Notes: a model not told the origin generated them from the letters alone. Positions 43,735 to 53,456 are shown, counted from the stretch's first letter. The stretch is DNA of 64,000 nt from Natronococcus occultus SP4 (GCF_000328685.1 NC_019974.1:1231001-1295000), one strand, 5' to 3'. Program-made: numbers and translations.

Positions 43735-44205
43735 TCACCGATTCGACGGGACGATTTCGTCGGTCGAAACGTCCGTCCGCCGCCCCAGCCGACGGATGTC
43801 CCAGGCGACGTCGGTAACGACGTGAACGTAGAGGACGGCCCCGGTCACGACGGCAAGCGGGACGCTCGCGGGAACGAGAACGGCGACTGCGAGCCCGGCC
43901 AGCAGCAGGTGACTCAACAGGCGAGAGAGCGCGCCGACGTCGCCGCGCTCGAAGATCCGACCCTGGTCGGCGATCGCGGCGACCGGATTGTCGAGACAGA
44001 ACCGCAGCGAGTCCCACGACCCAGTCTTGTATCGAGCGATAACGAGATGATCGAGATCGACGGCGACACCGAGAACGGTGCCGTAGGCGACGACGCCGAC
44101 GGTCGGGACGGCCCTCCCCGCGAGGTCGACCGAGCCAACGGCGACCGCGGCGACGGTGGCGACGACGAACGAAACGATCGCGTGGTGGATCGAATAGATA
44201 AGTGT
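43735..44205 (-). CDS. Membrane protein without a canonical start codon
   Basis: The minus frame is open from the TGA at 44,208-44,206 and reads IYSIHHAIVSFVVATV, AVAVGSVDLAGRAVP, DLDHLVIARYKTG ... DNPVAAIADQGRIF ... LSHLLLAGLAVAVLVPA, a plausible ~150-residue membrane protein (DLDH-like acidic loop, two or three helices). The first in-frame ATG, GTG or TTG is far inside (TTG 43,917). Either an unusual start is used, or a single-base change has joined it to the other frame beginning GTG 44,209. I favour a real gene. Confidence 0.5.
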   Translation of the reverse strand, partial: TLIYSIHHAIVSFVVATVAAVAVGSVDLAGRAVPTVGVVAYGTVLGVAVDLDHLVIARYKTGSWDSLRFCLDNPVAAIADQGRIFERGDVGALSRLLSHLLLAGLAVAVLVPASVPLAVVTGAVLYVHVVTDVAWDIRRLGRRTDVSTDEIVPSNR

Positions 44206-44325
44206 TCACCGACCGTGGCTCACGCGCTCCAGCAACTAAACGGGCCGTGAACCAGCCCTCGTTGTCCGTCGACTCCCCACACCGTCACGCGAACGGGGTG
44301 AAACCGGCGACGCGGTCTCGACGCG

Positions 44326-44844
44326 TCACTCCGCGAGGGTAATATCGAGGTGTTCCTCGAGAGCCTCGATCAGCCCGCCGCCGACGCCGGCCTGGGTTGC
44401 CCGACCCTGTTCGACCGCAAGCAGGTCCGTTTCGGGAACGCCGAGCTCGTCGGCCAGCTCCTCGCGCTGGTAGCCGGCGTCCCGTCGGGCCTCGACGACC
44501 ACCGAGCCGTACTCTGAGACGAGATAGGGGAGGGGGTCGTCGTCGTAGCTCGTTCCCTCCTTCTCCCAGTGTTCGGAGTCGCCGTCCCAGATCGGATTGG
44601 CCTTCGCGACGTTCTGGGCCGCCTTCTGTTTCCGGCTCGGCCCGTCGTCCTGCTGGCCTCGCGAGCCGGAGTCGTCACGGCTGCCGGTGCGTTTCTGTGC
44701 GTCGTCGTGTGGCGCACAGTCCGGACAGACCTCGAGTTCGGCGCCGGCGACCTGCGCGCGTCGCAGCGAGTCGCTTTCGGTCCCACAGAGTTCACAGCTC
44801 GTCCCGCCGCCGCCGGAGGACGAACCGGTCGAGTACTTAGCCAT
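44326..44844 (-). CDS. aMBF1-type multiprotein bridging factor
   Basis: The 172-residue protein has an N-terminal zinc ribbon (CELCG at 17-21, CPDC near 40), a basic, low-complexity linker and a C-terminal Xre/Cro HTH (GYQREELADELGVPETDLLAVEQG). This is the archaeal MBF1 layout, a transcription or translation-linked coactivator conserved in Halobacteria. Confidence 0.9.
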   Translation of the reverse strand: MAKYSTGSSSGGGGTSCELCGTESDSLRRAQVAGAELEVCPDCAPHDDAQKRTGSRDDSGSRGQQDDGPSRKQKAAQNVAKANPIWDGDSEHWEKEGTSYDDDPLPYLVSEYGSVVVEARRDAGYQREELADELGVPETDLLAVEQGRATQAGVGGGLIEALEEHLDITLAE

Positions 44845-45056
44845 ACCGAACGTTGGGTCTTGCCACGTTTTAACTTTTACAGGGACCGGCGTCGTCCGGG
44901 AGCGGTCCCACCATCGGATCGGAACCGTCGACCGCCCCTCCGACGAGACCCGTCAGCTGTCGGGCGATTCCGTGTGACCGCCCCGCAGGCGTCGACCCAA
45001 AGGAAAGGGCTTTTATAATCACGCTGGATACGATTGAGTGCAGAAAGAGAACGCGA

Positions 45057-45141
<85 letters not shown>

Positions 45142-45306
45142 TCGCACGGGTGGACGATGTCCACCACCAAGATGCAGGTGATCTCCCTTCGAGGACATCA
45201 CCCACGCACAATCCTTCGGGAAACAACACTCGAGAGCGACGGCGCCGTCGCTCGAGTCACGTCGCCGGACAGCAATCCCTTTCTCCGTACAGTCGAACCG
45301 CTGGGT

Positions 45307-45870
45307 ATGGAGTACGTCCCCCGAGAGCGGGTCGGATCGCTCACGGCCGTTCTGAGCGTCGTCTCGCTTGCGGTCGTGTTCGCGGCCGCAGGCGGACAGG
45401 TTCCCCAGACCGCGGTCCCCGACGCGCCCGAGTGGTTCCTGGAACTGATCCCGCATCTCAACGTCGCGATCAGCGCGGCGGCGATCGGAACGATCGCGAT
45501 CGGCTGGCGTGCGATCCGCCGAGGACGGATCGATCGCCACCGGGTCGCGATGCTCGCTTCCTTCGGCCTGTTCGTGGCCTTCCTGACGCTGTATCTCTAC
45601 CGGCTGATCGCGACGGGCGGCCCCCAGGAGTTTCCGGGTCCCGACACGATCTACCAGTTCGTCTACCTGCCGACGCTTGCGATCCATATCCTGCTTGCAG
45701 TCGCGTGTATCCCGGTGCTGTACTACGCGCTGTTGCAGGCGCTTGCGTACCCGGTCACGGAGCTCCCCGAGACGAGTCACGCCCGGTTCGGACGCGTCGC
45801 GGCGACGCTGTGGTTGATCTCGTTCTCGCTCGGTATCGTCGTCTACGCGCTGTTACACGTCGCGTACTGA
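45307..45870 (+). CDS. DUF420 membrane protein
   Basis: A 187-residue protein with about five TM helices and family features: LIPHLNVAISAAAIGTIAIGWRAIRRGRI, RHRVAMLASFGLFVAFLTLYLYR, conserved His residues (HLN, RHR, AIHI, SHARFGR) that could bind heme or metal. I chose ATG 45,307 because the upstream part of the frame overlaps the tRNA-Leu and lacks coding character. DUF420 proteins are often near cytochrome oxidase genes. Confidence 0.85.
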   Translation: MEYVPRERVGSLTAVLSVVSLAVVFAAAGGQVPQTAVPDAPEWFLELIPHLNVAISAAAIGTIAIGWRAIRRGRIDRHRVAMLASFGLFVAFLTLYLYRLIATGGPQEFPGPDTIYQFVYLPTLAIHILLAVACIPVLYYALLQALAYPVTELPETSHARFGRVAATLWLISFSLGIVVYALLHVAY

Positions 45871-45914
45871 CCCGCGACCGACGGCTTTTCGTCCGTCCGG
45901 ACGTAGGTTCGCTC

Positions 45915-46319
45915 GTGCAACCGAGCCGAACGGCAGTTCGGAACGCCGTCCTCGTCGGCGGGGCGTTCCTTCTGGCCACCGGGATCATCACCGGGCTCGT
46001 TCCGACCCCGCTGTTCGAGCGGATGGTCCCCCGGACCGCGCTCGACTACACGTTTCTGGCTCTGACTGCCCTCCTCGCCGGCGCGTACGTCCTCCAGCGC
46101 TCGTCGCTCGAGGACTGCGACGGCGACCGCTGTGCGTACGGCGGCGCGGCCAGTGGCTTTTTCGCCGTCGCCTGTCCTCACTGCAACGCCGTCCTCGTCG
46201 CGCTGTTCGGAAGCTCGTGGCTCGCCACGTACGTCGACCCGATCCGACCGCTGTTCGGCGTCCTCGCGATCGGGCTGCTGGGGGGCGTCCTCTACGCGCG
46301 CCGGAACTCGAGCGGCTGA
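45915..46319 (+). CDS. Hypothetical membrane protein with Cys motifs
   Basis: The protein has 134 residues from GTG 45,915 and four predicted helices (AVLVGGAFLLATGIITG, TFLALTALLAGAYVL, GGAASGFFAVACPHCNAVLVALFG, LFGVLAIGLLGGVLYAR). A CPHC motif lies in or beside the third helix, with DCDGDRC before it, a thioredoxin-like or metal-binding pair. It follows the DUF420 gene and could be linked to it. No family is certain. Confidence 0.7.
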   Translation: MQPSRTAVRNAVLVGGAFLLATGIITGLVPTPLFERMVPRTALDYTFLALTALLAGAYVLQRSSLEDCDGDRCAYGGAASGFFAVACPHCNAVLVALFGSSWLATYVDPIRPLFGVLAIGLLGGVLYARRNSSG

Positions 46320-46399
46320 GGACCCCCCCCACTCGAGCGTCGCGTCTGCCTTCACTCGCAACGGACACGTCCAACAGTCGGCCGCGGATAGGAAGAGCC

Positions 46400-47284
46400 A
46401 TGACACGCGAGCGAGCGCGCGAGAAGGCCGAGGAGATCGATCCCCAGGAACAGGACCGACGTCCCGGTCTCGAGACCGAGATGGAGCCCCCGGCCGAGTT
46501 CATCCGCGACGACTACGAGGGCAGCGGCAAGCTCGAGGGGGAGGTCGCGATCGTCACCGGTGGCGACAGCGGGATCGGCCGGGCGGCCGCGGTCCACTTC
46601 GCCCGGGAGGGCGCCGACGTCGCCGTCCTCTACTACGACGAGGACGAGGACGCCGAGACGACCGCGGAGATGGTCGAAGCGGAGGGCCAGGAGAGCATGA
46701 CGCTGGACGGCGACGTCGGCGACAGCGCGTTCTGTCGGGCGGCCGTCGAGGAGGTCGTCGACAAGTTCGGTGACCTGGACGTGATCGTCAACAACGCGGC
46801 GACTCAGGTCGTCAAGACCGACTTGACCGACATCTCCGACGAACAGTGGGAGGAGACGTTCGCGACGAACATCCACGGCTACTTCTACCTGACCAGGGCG
46901 GCGCTACCCCACCTCGAGGACGGCGATACGATCGTCAACACGACCTCGATCAACGCGTTCAGAGGGAACGAGACGCTCGTCGACTACTCGACGACGAAGG
47001 GTGCGATCGTCGCCTTCACGCGCTCGCTGTCCCAGCAGCTCGCTCCCGAAGGGATCCGTGTCAACCAGATCGCGCCCGGACCGATCTGGACGCCGCTGAT
47101 CCCCGCGACGATCGGCCAGTACGATCCCGAGATGGTCGCGGAGTTCGGACAGGACGTGCCGATGGGCCGCCCAGGCCAGCCCAGCGAGCTCGGTCCGGCG
47201 TACGTCTATCTGGCCTCCGAAGACTCCTCGTACGTGAGCGGCCAGACGATACACATTAACGGCGGTTCGATCGTGGGCGGGTAG
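46400..47284 (+). CDS. Short-chain dehydrogenase/reductase
   Basis: The 294-residue protein starts at ATG 46,400. It has VTGGDSGIGRAAA, NNAATQ, the active-site YSTTKGA (Tyr and Lys) and a proline/glycine-rich C-terminus (VSGQTIHINGG). The N-terminal ~45 residues are a charged extension (PGLETEMEPPAEFIRDDYEG), as in the YhdF/YgiE-like stress-linked SDRs. Substrate unknown. Confidence 0.9.
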   Translation: MTRERAREKAEEIDPQEQDRRPGLETEMEPPAEFIRDDYEGSGKLEGEVAIVTGGDSGIGRAAAVHFAREGADVAVLYYDEDEDAETTAEMVEAEGQESMTLDGDVGDSAFCRAAVEEVVDKFGDLDVIVNNAATQVVKTDLTDISDEQWEETFATNIHGYFYLTRAALPHLEDGDTIVNTTSINAFRGNETLVDYSTTKGAIVAFTRSLSQQLAPEGIRVNQIAPGPIWTPLIPATIGQYDPEMVAEFGQDVPMGRPGQPSELGPAYVYLASEDSSYVSGQTIHINGGSIVGG

Positions 47285-47342
47285 CTTCGAACCGCAGCCG
47301 GAGCCGGTCAACCCTTATTTTTCTCGCAATGGATCGTCCCGT

Positions 47343-47924
47343 ATGCTCGGGTCAGAGTCGATCTCGCTCGTCGCTTTCGGTCTCGTCGTCGCCGTCTGGA
47401 TCGTCGCGGACTGGACCGTCGCCCTCCGTCACGGGCGAACGGTCGACGGCTCGCGGGATCGCGGCTCGAAACACGCCATCGGCGCGGGCGTCGCCGGGGG
47501 CGTCCTCGCGGCTGTGCTGTTCTCGCAGGTCGCTCCCGGTTTCGACGTTCCCGCACCGACCGTCGCGTTCTGTCTCGGGCTGGGGACGATCCTGCTGGGC
47601 GTTCTCGTACGACAGCACGCGGTGCGGACGCTCGGGGACGGGTTCGATCTCGAGGTAACTGTCGCCGAGGACGACGTCGTGATCGAGTCGGGTCCGTACC
47701 GGTGGGTACGCCACCCCTCCTACACGGGCGGACTCCTGTCGCTGGTCGGCGTCGGCGTCACCGTCGGCAACTGGCTGAGCATCGCGGCCGCGCTCCTGGC
47801 CGGGCTGGCGGGATACGGCTACCGGATCCGCGTCGAGGAACGAGTGCTCCGGGACGTCCTCGGCAAGGAGTACGCTACCTACGCCGAGCGAACGCCGTAC
47901 CGTCTGGTTCCCGGACTCTGGTGA
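47343..47924 (+). CDS. Isoprenylcysteine carboxyl methyltransferase-like membrane protein
   Basis: A 193-residue integral membrane protein with five helices. The C-terminal signature GPYRWVRHPSYTGGLL ... RIRVEERVLRDVLGKEYATYAERTPYRLVPG is that of the ICMT/PEMT methyltransferase family (SAM and lipid-thiol binding). The archaeal substrate is unknown. It converges with purF, 3 bp apart. Confidence 0.9.
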   Translation: MLGSESISLVAFGLVVAVWIVADWTVALRHGRTVDGSRDRGSKHAIGAGVAGGVLAAVLFSQVAPGFDVPAPTVAFCLGLGTILLGVLVRQHAVRTLGDGFDLEVTVAEDDVVIESGPYRWVRHPSYTGGLLSLVGVGVTVGNWLSIAAALLAGLAGYGYRIRVEERVLRDVLGKEYATYAERTPYRLVPGLW

Positions 47925-47927
47925 CGA

Positions 47928-49400
47928 TCAGTCGTCGGCGCGCAGCGTCTGTCCACCGATCTCCGGACGGGAGACGTCGCGATCGGTCGCTTCGTCCTCG
48001 ATGTCGTAGGGGTACTCGCCCGTGACACAGCCCAGACAGAGGTCGCTGCGCTCGGCCCCGAGGACGTCGGCGACGGCGTCGGTCGAGAGGTAGGCGAGGC
48101 TGTCGGCCTCGATGGCTGCGCGGATCTCCTCGGTGTCTTTGTCCGCGGCGATCAGCTCCTCGCGGGTGGCCATGTCGATCCCCATGTAACAGGGGGCGAC
48201 GATTTCGGGCGCGCCGATACGGACGTGGACCTCCGTGGCGCCACAGTCCTTGAGCAGCTGGACGAGCTGGGTGGAGGTCGTTCCGCGGACGATCGAGTCG
48301 TCGATGACGGTGACGGTCTTACCCTCGATCGTCGATTTGATCGGGTTGAGCTTCAGCCGCACCGCGCGCTCGCGCTCGTCCTGGGTCGGCATGATGAACG
48401 TGCGGCCGACGTAGCGGTTTTTCATCAGCCCCTCGGCGAACTCGACGCCGTCGTCGTCCTCCGGACGGGGTTCTCCGTCGGGAGTCGTCTCCCCTGCGGC
48501 CTCGGCGTAGCCGGAGGCGAACGCCCGTCCGGAGTCGGGGACGGGCATGACGACGTCGGTCTCGACGCCACTTTCGGCCCAGAGCTTGCGCCCCAGCTCG
48601 CGGCGGGCCTCGTAGACGAGCGTGTCGTCGATGACGCTGTCCGGGCGCGCGAAGTAGACGTGTTCGAAAAAGCAGTGGGCGGTGTCGTCCTCCTCGACCA
48701 GCTGGTAGGAGTCGAACCCGCTCCCGTCGGCCTCGAGGACGACCAGTTCGCCGGGACGGACGTCCCGGACGAGTTTCCCGTCTAGGGTGTCGATCGCGGC
48801 CGACTCGGAGGCGAGAATGTAGCCGTCGTCGAGCTTCCCGATACAGAGCGGGCGGTTCCCCTGGGGGTCGCGCACGCCAAGCACCGTGTCGTCGTGGCTG
48901 ATCGTCAGCGCGTAGGAGCCGTGGATCCGGCTCATCGTGCGCTTGACCGCGCGGACCAGGTCCTCCTCGAGCAGGTTGCGCGCGAGGTCGTGAGCGATGA
49001 CCTCGGTGTCGCCGTCGCTGGTGAAGGCGTGGCCGAGGGCGGCGAGCTCGTCGCGGATCTCGTCGGCGTTGACGAGATTACCGTTGTGGGACAGCCCCAG
49101 CGAGCCGCTCTTGAACGAGACCGAGAACGGCTGTGCACAGGACGTATCGAGCGAGCCGGCCGTCGGGTACCGGACGTGGCCGATCCCCGCCGAGCCGGCC
49201 AGCCCCTCGAGGTCGTCCTCGTCGAAGACGTCACCGACGAGTCCCCTGTCGACATGGCTGTGTTGCTGGAAGCCGTCGTGGGTGACGATCCCCGCGGACT
49301 CCTGACCGCGGTGCTGGAGCGCGTACAGCGCGTAGTACAACGGTCGAGCCGCGTCGCGACCGTCGAGCGCGACGCCGACGACGCCGCACTTCTCGGTCAT
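47928..49400 (-). CDS. purF: Amidophosphoribosyltransferase PurF
   Basis: This enzyme of purine synthesis adds ammonia from glutamine to PRPP. I choose ATG 49,400, giving MTEKCGVVGV; Cys5 becomes the N-terminal nucleophile after removal of the tetrapeptide. An ATG at 49,439 would give a 17-residue propeptide. Other signatures: YALQHRGQESAG, the PRPP-binding loop VIDDSIVRGTTS and four Cys near the C-terminus (LCLGCVTGEYP) for an Fe-S cluster. Confidence 0.97.
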   Translation of the reverse strand: MTEKCGVVGVALDGRDAARPLYYALYALQHRGQESAGIVTHDGFQQHSHVDRGLVGDVFDEDDLEGLAGSAGIGHVRYPTAGSLDTSCAQPFSVSFKSGSLGLSHNGNLVNADEIRDELAALGHAFTSDGDTEVIAHDLARNLLEEDLVRAVKRTMSRIHGSYALTISHDDTVLGVRDPQGNRPLCIGKLDDGYILASESAAIDTLDGKLVRDVRPGELVVLEADGSGFDSYQLVEEDDTAHCFFEHVYFARPDSVIDDTLVYEARRELGRKLWAESGVETDVVMPVPDSGRAFASGYAEAAGETTPDGEPRPEDDDGVEFAEGLMKNRYVGRTFIMPTQDERERAVRLKLNPIKSTIEGKTVTVIDDSIVRGTTSTQLVQLLKDCGATEVHVRIGAPEIVAPCYMGIDMATREELIAADKDTEEIRAAIEADSLAYLSTDAVADVLGAERSDLCLGCVTGEYPYDIEDEATDRDVSRPEIGGQTLRADD

Positions 49401-49748
49401 TCCTGTTCGCCGGGGAGTCTCGCCCCGCCCATCAGTCATGGTCGACCGTAGCGTCCCGCACGGACAAAAATCCCCGTGTTTGTGCCGTCCATAACCCATC
49501 CCATCCAATCCGATATCCACATTCGTGCATAATCGACCGAACGCACGGCGGTACGTCCCTCCGGCTCGGTCCGAGGACGAGCGTCGCCGTCCTCGGTTCG
49601 AGGACGTGCGGAGAACGCTTCCGACCGCTGTCTCTCCGACTCGTCGTACACTGCTGATGGCGACCGAAAGGTGTTAACGGGGAGCTACCCCAATCGGAAC
49701 TACGTGAGCGGGCCGCGTCGAAACGGTGGCGCGCTCTGTAACCCAACC

Positions 49749-50108
49749 ATGGTATCCGAGATCCCACCGGAAGACGTCAAAGAAAAGCTCGAGAACGAGG
49801 ACGTCCAGATCGTCGACATCCGTCCGGAATCGGAGTACGAGCGGGGTCACATCCCCGGCGCGATCAACATCCCGATGTCCAGGCTGGCCTCGGAGATCGA
49901 CGAGTACGACTGGGGCGACGACGTGGTCGTCGCCTGTCCGATCGGCCAGAGCTCCGTCCAGGCCGCCCGGCTCATCGGCAGCTTCGAGGACGTCGACGGC
50001 GACGCCGTCGCGAGCATGGCGGGCGGCTACAGGGAGTGGGAGTACGACCTCGAAACGTCCGCCGACGGCGAGGCCGAGGCCGAGATCGAGACCGAATCCG
50101 AGGCCTGA
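49749..50108 (+). CDS. Rhodanese-domain sulfurtransferase
   Basis: The protein has 119 residues from ATG 49,749. A single rhodanese domain is seen: IVDIRPESEYERGHIPGAINIP, and the catalytic Cys in VVACPIGQSS; GGYREWEY closes the domain. The acidic tail is a halophilic addition. It transfers sulfane sulfur in the cytoplasm. The large spacer upstream holds only the purF promoter region. Confidence 0.92.
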   Translation: MVSEIPPEDVKEKLENEDVQIVDIRPESEYERGHIPGAINIPMSRLASEIDEYDWGDDVVVACPIGQSSVQAARLIGSFEDVDGDAVASMAGGYREWEYDLETSADGEAEAEIETESEA

Positions 50109-50129
50109 GCGCTCCAGTTTTTCCGTCGG

Positions 50130-50903
50130 CTACTCGTCGACGATCTCGACCGAGTCACCCGTCCGGAGCGTCCGCTCCCGATGGCGCTCCGGGACCGCCG
50201 CGATGAGCATCAGCGTGTAGTAGTGGTCGAAGGCGTCCTCGTCGGCCCACGCGGGAAACGTCTCGCGGCGTCGCTCGACGAAGCGTTCCCGGAACGCCGG
50301 GTTCGGCTCGCCCGTCTCGGGATCCCGCTGTGGAACGACACAGCGCCCGCAGGGTGTGACGCCGTCGAACCGGACGTCGCCGGCGAGAAACGAGGGGGCG
50401 TCCGCGCCGACGAATCGGTCCTCCCAGAACGGCTCGACGCCGGCGACCTCGACGTTCGCCCGCATCCGCCGACGGACGCTCTCGACAGTCAGCCCGTCGA
50501 ACCAGTTGGCGACGGTCTCGAGGGTGGCCGTGCTGATCACCGACGGCCCCATCTCGCGACGATCGACGAAACCGAGCGAGCGATCGCGCTCGAGGCTCAG
50601 CTCGAGGCCGAAGACCTCGCCGAACCAGTCGGCCGCCCTCTCGGAGTCGTCGTCGAGATCGAACCGCCGTCGTTCTCCGTCGGCGGTTTCGACCGTCAGC
50701 TCGCCGGTCTCGTGGTCGAAGTCGGTTTCGAGGTCGTGGACCCGCGCGGTTCGCTTTCCGTTGACGACGTCGCCGTCCGCGTCGACGAGCCTGAACTCCC
50801 TGTCGCGAGCGAGCGTCCCGCCCGCGAGGAGTTCGGCTCGCTCGACCTCGATTCCGTCGAGTCCCTTGATCGGGTACACCCGAAGTCGCTCGACTCGTGC
50901 CAT
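50130..50903 (-). CDS. MOSC-domain protein (molybdenum cofactor-linked)
   Basis: The protein has 257 residues from ATG 50,903. N-terminal MOSC_N beta-barrel (RVYPIKGLDGIEVERAEL) and a C-terminal MOSC domain with the conserved Cys (VTPCGRCVVPQRD), as in mARC/YcbX-type reductases that bind molybdopterin sulfurated by MOSC. Redox partners are not encoded nearby. Confidence 0.88.
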   Translation of the reverse strand: MARVERLRVYPIKGLDGIEVERAELLAGGTLARDREFRLVDADGDVVNGKRTARVHDLETDFDHETGELTVETADGERRRFDLDDDSERAADWFGEVFGLELSLERDRSLGFVDRREMGPSVISTATLETVANWFDGLTVESVRRRMRANVEVAGVEPFWEDRFVGADAPSFLAGDVRFDGVTPCGRCVVPQRDPETGEPNPAFRERFVERRRETFPAWADEDAFDHYYTLMLIAAVPERHRERTLRTGDSVEIVDE

Positions 50904-50968
50904 TACCGACATCTGGGGCGCAACCGGTATATACGGTCCCGTTCGTTCGCCGCCCGACATCGCGGGGC

Positions 50969-51478
50969 TCACTGCGAATGGTCGCTCCTCCTCCCGTGGT
51001 ACGCGTACGGGACGCCCTCGTACTCCGTCCGGAGCCGTCGCTCGAGGTACGCCCCGGCCGTCCCCCGGTCGAGCTGTCCCATCTCGAGGACGTCGCCGAG
51101 GACGGTCTTGGTCGCTCTGACCCAGAGCCGGAACTTCCGGTCGTCCTCGCCGGGCGCCACGTCCACGATTGCGCCGCGGTCGCCGCTGCGGTCGTCGGCG
51201 CCGTCCCACTCGAGCCAGACGACCCGGTAGGGGTCGACTCCGCCGTCGATGCCGACGAGATAGAGCGCCTCGTACCGGCGGGGATCGAGGAAATCGGTGC
51301 GGATCCGGTCGCGACTCACTGAGTCCGCAATCAGTTCGGAGTCGACGGCACCACCGGCGAGAGGGGTTCGCTCGCCGAGCCGATCGACGAGTTCGAGCTT
51401 CGCACCGCCCCAGTGGCTGTGGCGCAGATCGTAGAGTCGATCCGGGCGCTCGTAGGCGACGAGGGCTCTATGTCCCAT
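50969..51478 (-). CDS. DUF6735-type haloarchaeal protein
   Basis: The 169-residue protein (MGHRALVAYERPDRLYDLRHSHWGG ... RTEYEGVPYAYHGRR) matches a conserved haloarchaeal family of unknown function. It is 66 bp upstream of the MOSC gene on the same strand; a functional link is possible. The stop lies at 50,969. Confidence 0.8.
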   Translation of the reverse strand: MGHRALVAYERPDRLYDLRHSHWGGAKLELVDRLGERTPLAGGAVDSELIADSVSRDRIRTDFLDPRRYEALYLVGIDGGVDPYRVVWLEWDGADDRSGDRGAIVDVAPGEDDRKFRLWVRATKTVLGDVLEMGQLDRGTAGAYLERRLRTEYEGVPYAYHGRRSDHSQ

Positions 51479-51633
51479 CGTCGATCCCCCGGAGTCCTCG
51501 CGTCTCGTCGGTGGTCCACGCGTCGGTCTCCATCGAGCGCTCTGGCCGCGCGTCCGTACTTCAATCTGCGGAACGCGACGCCCGATTCCGGCGCAACCGA
51601 GAAAACGCTGGGGCCGCTAGCTTCGGGAACGGA

Positions 51634-52284
51634 ATGGCCTACGACGCATTCGTCTTCGACAACGACGGCGTGCTCACGCGCCCGACCGATCGGACGGTCC
51701 TGACCGACGCGATCCACAGGGCGTTCGAGGACGTCGGCGTCGCGGAGCCGACGACCGAGGACGTCGAGACCCTGCTCGGACCGACCGTCGACTCGCTGTG
51801 GACGGTCGCGTCCGCGTACGATCTCGAACCCGCGACCCTCTGGGAGGCCCGCGAGCGCGCGGCGATCGAGGCCCAGCGCGAGGAGCTGGCCTCCGGCCGG
51901 AAACGGCCGTACGACGACGTCGACGTCATCGAGACGCTCGAGGCGCCGACGGCGATCGTCAGCAACAACCAACACGAGACGATTGGGAACGTCCTCGAGC
52001 ACTGCTCGCTCGCCTCCTTCGACACCTGGTACGGCCGGGAGCCGACGCTCGCCGGAATCGAACGCAAGAAGCCCGAACCGTACTACCTCGAGCGGGCGAT
52101 CGAGGAGCTCGGTGTCGAGAACCCGATCTACGTCGGCGACAGCCGCGTCGACGTCGCCGCGGCCGACGCCGTCGGGATCGACACGGCGTTCGTCCGTCGG
52201 GACCACCGCCAGGGGTACGAGCTGCCGACGGCACCGACCTACGAGATCGAGTCGCTCGCGGAGCTGTCCGACCTCCCTCGGTAG
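51634..52284 (+). CDS. HAD-superfamily phosphatase
   Basis: The protein has 216 residues from ATG 51,634. HAD motifs: DNDGVL (motif I), SNNQ (II), KKPEPYYLE (III) and GDSRVDVAAADAVG (IV). The cap domain is helical, of phosphoglycolate-phosphatase type. The substrate is unknown. Confidence 0.9.
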   Translation: MAYDAFVFDNDGVLTRPTDRTVLTDAIHRAFEDVGVAEPTTEDVETLLGPTVDSLWTVASAYDLEPATLWEARERAAIEAQREELASGRKRPYDDVDVIETLEAPTAIVSNNQHETIGNVLEHCSLASFDTWYGREPTLAGIERKKPEPYYLERAIEELGVENPIYVGDSRVDVAAADAVGIDTAFVRRDHRQGYELPTAPTYEIESLAELSDLPR

Positions 52285-52291
52285 GCCGGGA

Positions 52292-52729
52292 TTAGGCCCG
52301 CGTCCGTGACTCGGATCGCTCCCTGATCTCACGCAGTCCTCGAACTCCCGTCCGAGCCGTCGCTCGTCGAACAGTACGGGGACGAGCGCGCCCCTCGCGG
52401 TCTCGCGCTGGAGGAGCCTCGTCCGTCTTCCGCCGTCGATCGGCTCGAGGTGAAACGTCGTGGTGGCTGTCGAGGACGCGGGGGACGCTGACCCGATCGA
52501 GTCGGACGAGCCGTCGGTTCTCCTCGGCGATACGGAGCTCCAGCTCGAACACCGCGCGCCCGATCCTGGTCGGCGGTCGATCGGCCCGAAGCCGGTCACC
52601 GACGACCGGTACCGCCTCGAGCGATCGGTCGAGAGCCGTTCGTCGGGTTCCGTACTCGGGTTCCAGAACCACGCTCCAGACCGTTTCCGGCGGTGCGTCG
52701 ATCTCCTCGAACCGCTCTAGCTGATTCAT
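52292..52729 (-). pseudogene. SRPBCC-family protein with two frameshifts
   Basis: From ATG 52,729 the frame reads MNQLERFEEIDAPPETVWSVV ... RRLVRLDRVSVPRV, then coding continues in another frame (ASSTATTTFHLEPIDGGRRT ... VLFDERRLGREFEDC) and returns to the first for LREIRERSESRTRA-stop. Ligand-binding START-like fold. The shifts (about 52,490 and 52,350) compensate each other, so either they are sequencing errors or the gene is newly dead. Confidence 0.65.
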
Positions 52730-52862
52730 GGTGCTGTGTCTCTTTGTAAGTCGATGACAGTATCGATTGCACAGCGGCGCCGCTTCGCCGACGGTTCGTA
52801 GCTATGTTGGTGTGCAACCCGGATCTCCAACGGGACCGATCCGCTACGGCTGTCCAACACTG

Positions 52863-53354
52863 TCGACGGTGCTGGTTCACGGACTCGAAGAGGAAGGTCC
52901 CGGCGACGTCGTCGGCGCGCTCACCGGCGAAGCCGACGTCGATTCGGACCGGATCGGCGAGATCGAGATCGACGGCGAGGAGGCGCTGGTCGCCGACTAC
53001 GCCCGCACCTTGCTGGAGGCGGGTCTCGAACCGGAGGAGCCCGTGATCATCTCGCCGTACAGCGATCAGGTACACCGTCTCGAGAACGAGCTTCCGGTCG
53101 ACGGGCTGGAGATCGACACCGTCGACGGCTTCCAGGGGCGGGAGAAGGAAGCCGTCATCGTCTCGCTGGTCCGGAGCAACGACCGCGGTGCGGTCGGCTT
53201 CCTCGAGGAATCCCGCCGGTTCAACGTCGCACTCACCCGAGCCCGTCGGAAAGCTGTCGTCGTTGGCGACAGCGACACGGTCACCGAGGTAGATGTCCTC
53301 GACGACTTCCTCGCGTACGTCCGCGACCGGGGAACGGTCGTCGACGCCGTATAG
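52863..53354 (+). pseudogene. C-terminal piece of an SF1 (UPF1/Dna2-like) helicase
   Basis: From about 52,863 the frame reads VLVHGLEEEGPGDVVG and then the helicase C-terminal domain: IDTVDGFQGREKEAVIVSLV (motif V), ESRRFNVALTRARRKAVVVGDSD (motif VI). Walker A and B and the whole first RecA domain are absent. The remaining ~165 residues could not act alone. It lies directly upstream of the rRNA promoters. Confidence 0.7.
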
Positions 53355-53456
53355 CTTCGGGAGCCGGTCGCGACTCTAGCGACGGCCCGACGCGCAGCCG
53401 ACGTCCTCGGAATCTCTTCTCACGGGTTTGTGAGACACTCCCGGTGAGGGACGCGT

